Shown: one piece after another, positions 60,415-64,000 of the stretch
Numbering within the stretch: the first letter of the stretch is position 1
Layout of the letters: every line of letters starts with the position of its first letter
From: Streptomyces sp. H39-S7
GTDB lineage: Bacteria; Actinomycetota; Actinomycetes; Streptomycetales; Streptomycetaceae
Assembly (NCBI RefSeq): GCF_027158205.1
Contig: NZ_JAPVLU010000014.1
Coordinates: 41,911 to 105,910 of the forward strand
DNA length: 64,000 nt
Direction of reading: 5' to 3'
Program-made: the position numbers and the translations under genes
The notes under the pieces: generated by a model
What the model saw: the letters and a program-made list of their open reading frames with translations, nothing else
What the model was told of the DNA's origin: nothing
The model's database searches: none

Positions 60415-61322
60415 AGTTCGCCCCCGTACGCAGCTGCGGCGTCGGCGGGGTTGGTCCACGCCCGGTGCGGTGAGCCACCGGGCTGGGTGGCGTTCATGAC
60501 CTCGTTGACCAGGCTGGGCAGGACGCCGGGGTGCATCGGCTTGGCCCGGAAGCGGTCCAGGGAGGTGCGGATGTGCGCGGGGTCGATGCCTTCGGCGAGG
60601 AGCTGGTTGATCTCCCGGCCGAGGTGGCCGAGAACCTTGCCCGGTGGCCTGGCCGCGCAGCCTGCCACGTATTCGGCGATGAGCTGCTGAGCGGAGACGG
60701 TGTCCGGTGCGGGGGCGCTCGCGCCCCCCGTAAGGAAAGATCCTAGATCCAAGATCCTAGGTCCTAGATCCGGGCACTGAGGGCTCACCGCTTCCTCCGC
60801 GATCCCTCCCTGAGGACTCACTGAGCCCTCACTGAATGCCGGTTGACCTGCTGCTTCTTGGTTCAGTGAGGGCTCGCGTATTTCTCGCGAGGGCTCACCG
60901 AGGTTGCGGTGAGGGCCCGGTGAGCCCTCCGTGATCCCTCCCTGAGGGCTCAGTGAGGGCTCACTGAATGGGGCCCCGTCGTGGGTAGGGCAGGCCGGTG
61001 CGCGGGTGCCGCTGGGCCGGTTGATCTTCTGGTGCTTGTGCCAGGTGACGAGGTGCAGGTATCGCTTCCCGGCGCCGCCCGCGTATCGGCAGATCAGCCC
61101 GGCGCCGTCGAGCTGGACCAGGTCCTCTTCGACGTGCACGGGGGTGTGTTCGGCACGCAGCGGCCACAGCAGGCCGGTGATGACGGCAGCGTTGTCGCGG
61201 AAGCGGCCGTGGTCGTCGACCTGGGTGAGCAGGCCGGCGAAGGTCCGCTCGGCGGTGAGGGACACCGACGCGAGGGATTCGGAGATGAACATCTCCGGCT
61301 TGATGGTGCGGATTCGGGCCAC
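60411..61322 (-). CDS. Replication initiator-like protein with internal repeats
   Basis: 303 residues from GTG. The start MARIRTIKPEMFISESLA is typical of phage and plasmid replication proteins with a winged-helix N-domain (FAGLLTQVDDHGRF). The centre (about residues 115-185) holds a duplicated unit (SEPSLSPQGGITEG and SEGSVSPQGGIAEE), encoded by DNA direct repeats. A C-terminal helical domain follows. It overlaps the DnaC-like gene, so initiator and loader formed an operon. The repeats may be the origin itself. Confidence 0.78.
   Translation of the reverse strand: MARIRTIKPEMFISESLASVSLTAERTFAGLLTQVDDHGRFRDNAAVITGLLWPLRAEHTPVHVEEDLVQLDGAGLICRYAGGAGKRYLHLVTWHKHQKINRPSGTRAPACPTHDGAPFSEPSLSPQGGITEGSPGPHRNLGEPSREIREPSLNQEAAGQPAFSEGSVSPQGGIAEEAVSPQCPDLGPRILDLGSFLTGGASAPAPDTVSAQQLIAEYVAGCAARPPGKVLGHLGREINQLLAEGIDPAHIRTSLDRFRAKPMHPGVLPSLVNEVMNATQPGGSPHRAWTNPADAAAAYGGEL
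60739..60771. repeat. GATCCTAG-type repeat cluster inside the replication gene
   Basis: Three close copies of TCCTAGATCC or TCCTAGG in 33 nt (60741, 60755, 60762). The unit is partly palindromic and could be a protein-binding site. Confidence 0.55.
60776..60970. repeat. Iteron-like repeats, candidate replication origin
   Basis: At least eight direct or inverted copies of the core TGAGGGCTCA, some with one mismatch. Within them, 60799-60838 and 60931-60970 form a 40-nt direct repeat with few differences. The cluster lies inside the initiator coding sequence, as in several actinobacterial plasmids and elements. Confidence 0.6.
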
Positions 61323-61325
61323 CGG

Positions 61326-61400
61326 TCAGCGCCCCGCATTCGCGGTCGGGCGGTGCGATGGGGATGCGGGAGGGATGGGGAGGGTCGTACTGTGGGGCAC
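61326..61400 (-). CDS. 24-residue leader ORF before the replication gene
   Basis: GTG at 61400 with AGGAG 5 nt upstream; TGA at 61326-61328, 3 nt before the GTG of the replication gene and in the same frame. Pro/His-rich. The strong start and close spacing suggest translational coupling that controls initiator synthesis. The replication gene itself has no good ribosome-binding site of its own. Confidence 0.5.
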   Translation of the reverse strand: MPHSTTLPIPPASPSHRPTANAGR

Positions 61401-61487
61401 AGAAGCTCCTCACGGCGCGCTCGGAACTAGGTACTCCGGCGCGCTGGTTGGTCGTTCAGCGATGGGCGGTTACGAGGGTTCTGCTGG

Positions 61488-61520
61488 GCCCTCGGCGTTC
61501 GGAGCGCCGGGGGCTTTTTT
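61488..61520 (+). terminator. Intrinsic terminator on the plus strand, antisense to the rep leader
   Basis: 10-bp stem (GCCCTCGGCG / CGCCGGGGGC, one G-T pair), 7-nt loop and six T. No plus-strand protein gene ends here. It may terminate a small antisense RNA. Confidence 0.6.
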
Positions 61521-61659
61521 CTGTTCAGATCGAGAGCTTGCTCGGTCTTGTCCCGAAGGCGTCGGGAGCAGCGCGACCAGGACCATACGACCGGATTCCG
61601 GCACAGTCCACCGGTTCTGCGTTCTCTCGACACACCTCCGTGGACGCGGCGTTGTCCCC

Positions 61660-61890
61660 TCACGCCGTCAGGCCCAGCACCGCCTGAAGATCCGCCGTCA
61701 CCACGCGGTAGGCGTTGCCCAAACGGAGGACCTTGCACGGGTACAGGCCCCGGCGCGCCAGGTCGTACCCCTTGCTCCGCCCCAGCCCCAGAGCCCGGTT
61801 GCCCGTTTCCAGGTCGACTGCGGCAGGCAGGGCGAGCAGTTCTTCGCGTCCCATGCCCTTCACCGTCTGGGTCATCTCGTTCTCGCGCAT
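61660..61890 (-). CDS. Excisionase-like small DNA-binding protein
   Basis: 76 residues from ATG at 61890 (GGAG 7 nt upstream). The motif RALGLGRSKGYDLARRGLYPC and LRLGNAYRVVTADL is the MerR-like winged helix of element excisionases. It precedes the replication gene on the minus strand and lies near the integrase, as xis genes do. It would direct the integrase toward excision. Confidence 0.8.
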   Translation of the reverse strand: MRENEMTQTVKGMGREELLALPAAVDLETGNRALGLGRSKGYDLARRGLYPCKVLRLGNAYRVVTADLQAVLGLTA

Positions 61891-61977
61891 CACGCGACTC
61901 CGCTCCTCGGCTGAGCCCTCGGCGAACGCGTACTCGCATCCGACTCCAAGCCATCGGAAGTGAGTGTGACGAAGCTA

Positions 61978-61996
61978 TTGTGTCGCCGTGACACAA
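61978..61996. promoter_or_regulatory. Operator-like inverted repeat over the XRE gene start
   Basis: TTGTGTC and GACACAA separated by GCCGT, a perfect 7-bp dyad spanning the GTG at 61988. The position suggests autorepression and perhaps a leaderless transcript. Confidence 0.55.
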
Positions 61997-62485
61997 CACG
62001 ATGACGACCATGAAGACACCAACGTCCTGGAGTGGGCTGACCAGGTCGTCGCCACGGTGGCGGCAGAGGTTCGGCGGCGAAGAAAGGATCTCGGCATGAG
62101 CGGCGAGGACCTGGCGCGCGCCTGTGCCGAGATCGGCTATCCCATCCCCCGGAACGTCATCGCCAACATGGAGTCCGGGCGCCGCACGACCTTGCCGCTG
62201 GTGGAGGTGATGGTTCTCGCCGAGGCACTGCACACCTACCCGATCTCCCTGATCTACCCCGTCGGATACACCGAAAGGGCGCAGACGCTCCCCCTCCGCG
62301 ATGACGTCTCCACCTGGAACGCCCTGCAGTGGTTCACCGGCGAGGAGGAGTCCTTCATGGGGTCCCACCCCAGCGTGCAGCGCCGTCGCCCGCACCCGTC
62401 CTGGTCGTACGACGCCGAGGGAAAGATCGTCTGGTCCCAACACACCCTGGAGACCGACCTGGACGACGAGTCTGAAACCGAATGA
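61988..62485 (+). CDS. XRE-type transcriptional regulator
   Basis: 165 residues from GTG. A helix-turn-helix of the phage-repressor type: LGMSGEDLARACAEIG, then VIANMESGRR. The rest is short and acidic. It is divergent from xis and 32 nt upstream of the integrase, so it probably controls the switch between integrated and excised states. Confidence 0.85.
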   Translation: MTQHDDDHEDTNVLEWADQVVATVAAEVRRRRKDLGMSGEDLARACAEIGYPIPRNVIANMESGRRTTLPLVEVMVLAEALHTYPISLIYPVGYTERAQTLPLRDDVSTWNALQWFTGEEESFMGSHPSVQRRRPHPSWSYDAEGKIVWSQHTLETDLDDESETE

Positions 62486-62517
62486 TCAACGGCCAACACG
62501 CCTAAGGAGAAGTTCGC

Positions 62518-64000
62518 TTGAAGGGCTCCACCTATCGCCGCTGCTACTGCCGCGACGCCGGGACCGGCAAGCCGCTCGGCAAGTCCTGCCCGAAGCTCAA
62601 GACCCGCAAGCACGGCACCTACTCCGTCCGCCAGGAGCTTCCGCAGCGCGCCGACGGGTCGCGGCGTGCGTTCAACCGTTCCGGCTACGAGACCGCTAAG
62701 GAGGCGCAGGCCGAACTCGACCGCATACGTGCCCTGCTCGGCATCCCTGACGCCGACGACCCCGAGGCTCTGGCCGCCATCGCCGACATGCTGGAGCAGG
62801 CCGCCGACGCCAAGTCGCCGCTGCCCGGCGTCGAGGAGACCCGACGTCGGCTCCACAGCGGCCAGGAACTCACCGGCCGCCTCACTGTGGGCGAGTGGCT
62901 GGAGACGTGGCTGGCAGCCAAGAAGGGGCGCCGTGGGGCCATCATGCGCGACGAGGGCATCGTCCGGCTCTACCTTCAGCCGCACCTCGGGCACCTGCGG
63001 CTGGACCGGCTGTGGGTCAGCCATCTGACGGCGATGTTCGAGGCGATCGCGCAGGCCAACGTCCAGACCGCCGAGGCGAATGCGGCCCGGTGGCAAGCAA
63101 TAGCGGACCTCGCCGAGATCCCCTGGAAGGGACATGAGGAGCGGGCACGGCGTAAGGCGCTCAAGGAAGCCATCGCCGCCATGCCCTCGTTCCGGCGGAT
63201 CGTCGGTCCCTCCTCCCGCCAGCGGATCCGCTCCACACTCCGCGCCGCGCTCAGCAAGGCGATCTCGCAGCAGCTGATCACCTTCAATCCCGCGTCCCAC
63301 GTCGAGATGGAGTCGCGCCAGCGCCCCAAGGCGCTGATCTGGACCGATGAGCGGATCGAGTACTGGAAGCGGACGGGCGAGAAGCCCTCCCCCGTCATGG
63401 TGTGGACCCCGGAGCAGACCGGCCGCTTCCTGGACCACGCCGAGAGCGACCGGCTCTACGCGCAGTTCCACCTCATCGCGTATCGCGGGCTACGACGCGG
63501 CGAGTCCTGCGGCCAGAAGTGGACGGACACCAGCCTGGCCACCGGGACCATGACCGTGGCCAAGCAGCTCGTGGTGAACGGGTGGGAGGTCTGCGAGGAC
63601 GATCCCAAGACCGATGCCGGCGCCCGGACCATCACGCTCGACTCCCTGACCGTCGCTGTGCTGGAGCGGCACCGCGAGCAGCAGGACAAGGACCGGGAGG
63701 AGTGGGGCGCTGCCTGGGTGGAGACCGGGCGGATCTTCACCCGCGAGAACGGGGAGTGGCTGCACCCCTCCAACGTCACCCGGCGCTTCACGGAGCTGTA
63801 CGAGGAGGCCGGCCTGCCGCCCGTTCGCCTGCATGACATGCGGCACGGGACGGCCACGCTGATCCACGCGGCGGGCGGCGACATGAAGGACATCCAGGAG
63901 ACACTGGGCCACTCGTCCCTCACCGTCAGCGCGGACGTCTACACCAGCCTGCTGCCGGAATTCGACCGGGCCATCGCCGAGCGCGCGGCGCTCCTCGTAC
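62518..64000 (+). CDS. int: Tyrosine site-specific integrase (runs off right edge)
   Basis: 494 codons visible from TTG at 62518, chosen because AAGGAG lies 8 nt upstream. An N-terminal arm-binding region with paired Cys (YRRCYCRD) and a core-binding domain precede the catalytic domain: AYRGLRRGES (Arg), HDMRHGTAT (H-x-x-R), GHSS (His) and ADVYTSLL (Tyr). All catalytic residues are present. The last 133 nt are identical to 18424-18556. The missing end should carry the tRNA-derived att core. Confidence 0.93.
   Translation, partial: MKGSTYRRCYCRDAGTGKPLGKSCPKLKTRKHGTYSVRQELPQRADGSRRAFNRSGYETAKEAQAELDRIRALLGIPDADDPEALAAIADMLEQAADAKSPLPGVEETRRRLHSGQELTGRLTVGEWLETWLAAKKGRRGAIMRDEGIVRLYLQPHLGHLRLDRLWVSHLTAMFEAIAQANVQTAEANAARWQAIADLAEIPWKGHEERARRKALKEAIAAMPSFRRIVGPSSRQRIRSTLRAALSKAISQQLITFNPASHVEMESRQRPKALIWTDERIEYWKRTGEKPSPVMVWTPEQTGRFLDHAESDRLYAQFHLIAYRGLRRGESCGQKWTDTSLATGTMTVAKQLVVNGWEVCEDDPKTDAGARTITLDSLTVAVLERHREQQDKDREEWGAAWVETGRIFTRENGEWLHPSNVTRRFTELYEEAGLPPVRLHDMRHGTATLIHAAGGDMKDIQETLGHSSLTVSADVYTSLLPEFDRAIAERAALLV

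Noticed and set aside
60739..60970. A CRISPR array
   Set aside because: Repeats are short, irregularly spaced and in both orientations inside a coding gene; no cas genes nearby.

Overview
This window is GC-rich, has dense overlapping open frames and uses GTG and TTG starts often. Gene content (MacB-type efflux, STAS antagonist, Crp/Fnr, HATPase anti-sigma, secreted Rhs/LamG proteins, actinobacterial mobile-element genes) points to a Streptomyces or close relative. This is inferred from sequence alone. The left 18 kb could be chromosomal or older accessory DNA. From about 18.2 kb to the right edge it reads as a composite integrated island.

Layout. 1-4.8 kb: a two-component system divergent from a lipoprotein, adaptor, ABC ATPase and MacB-type permease operon. 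4.8-6.6 kb: a STAS protein, a Pycsar-type (DUF5706) membrane effector and a Crp/Fnr regulator. 6.6-14.9 kb: a six-gene minus-strand operon encoding a class III nucleotidyl cyclase, a STAND-like ATPase, an SPFH-like/vWA protein, a TerY-like vWA protein, a PP2C phosphatase and a membrane kinase. 15.0-17.8 kb: a PD-(D/E)XK-like nuclease and a DUF2075 nuclease-helicase. 18.2-18.8 kb: an IS5-type remnant fused to the 3' end of an integrase and a tRNA-derived att site. 18.9-31.4 kb: an Rhs remnant, an immunity gene, a large Rhs-Hint toxin and a divergent secreted LamG protein. 31.5-33.4 kb: an AbiE pair and a second, decayed att-like repeat. 34-41.9 kb: type I restriction-modification plus a YgjP-like peptidase. 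42.2-45.2 kb: a small peptide, JmjC, aldo-keto reductase and APH operon. 45.4-51.2 kb: an HATPase, a Cys-rich protein, an HTH-TPR regulator, a frameshifted flavoprotein, an ARMT1-like phosphatase and a membrane protein. 51.2-64 kb: the mobility and replication backbone (relaxase, MobC, candidate oriT, DUF2637, DnaC-like gene split by a Tn554-like transposon, iteron-bearing replication gene, excisionase, XRE regulator, integrase).

The integrase at the right edge and the integrase fragment at 18.4 kb are identical over 133 bp. The DNA between them is therefore probably an element integrated beside an older relative (tandem accretion). It lacks a visible FtsK/TraB translocase but has relaxase genes, so it looks like an integrative mobilizable element carrying defence cargo.

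Best candidates for an undescribed system: (1) the cyclase/ATPase/SPFH-vWA/TerY/PP2C/kinase operon facing a Pycsar-type effector and a cyclic-nucleotide-type regulator, with a GD-x-VGRDK peptide shared by cyclase and ATPase; (2) the 55-residue peptide operon with a JmjC oxygenase, an AKR and an APH-fold kinase, which could be a RiPP-like pathway.
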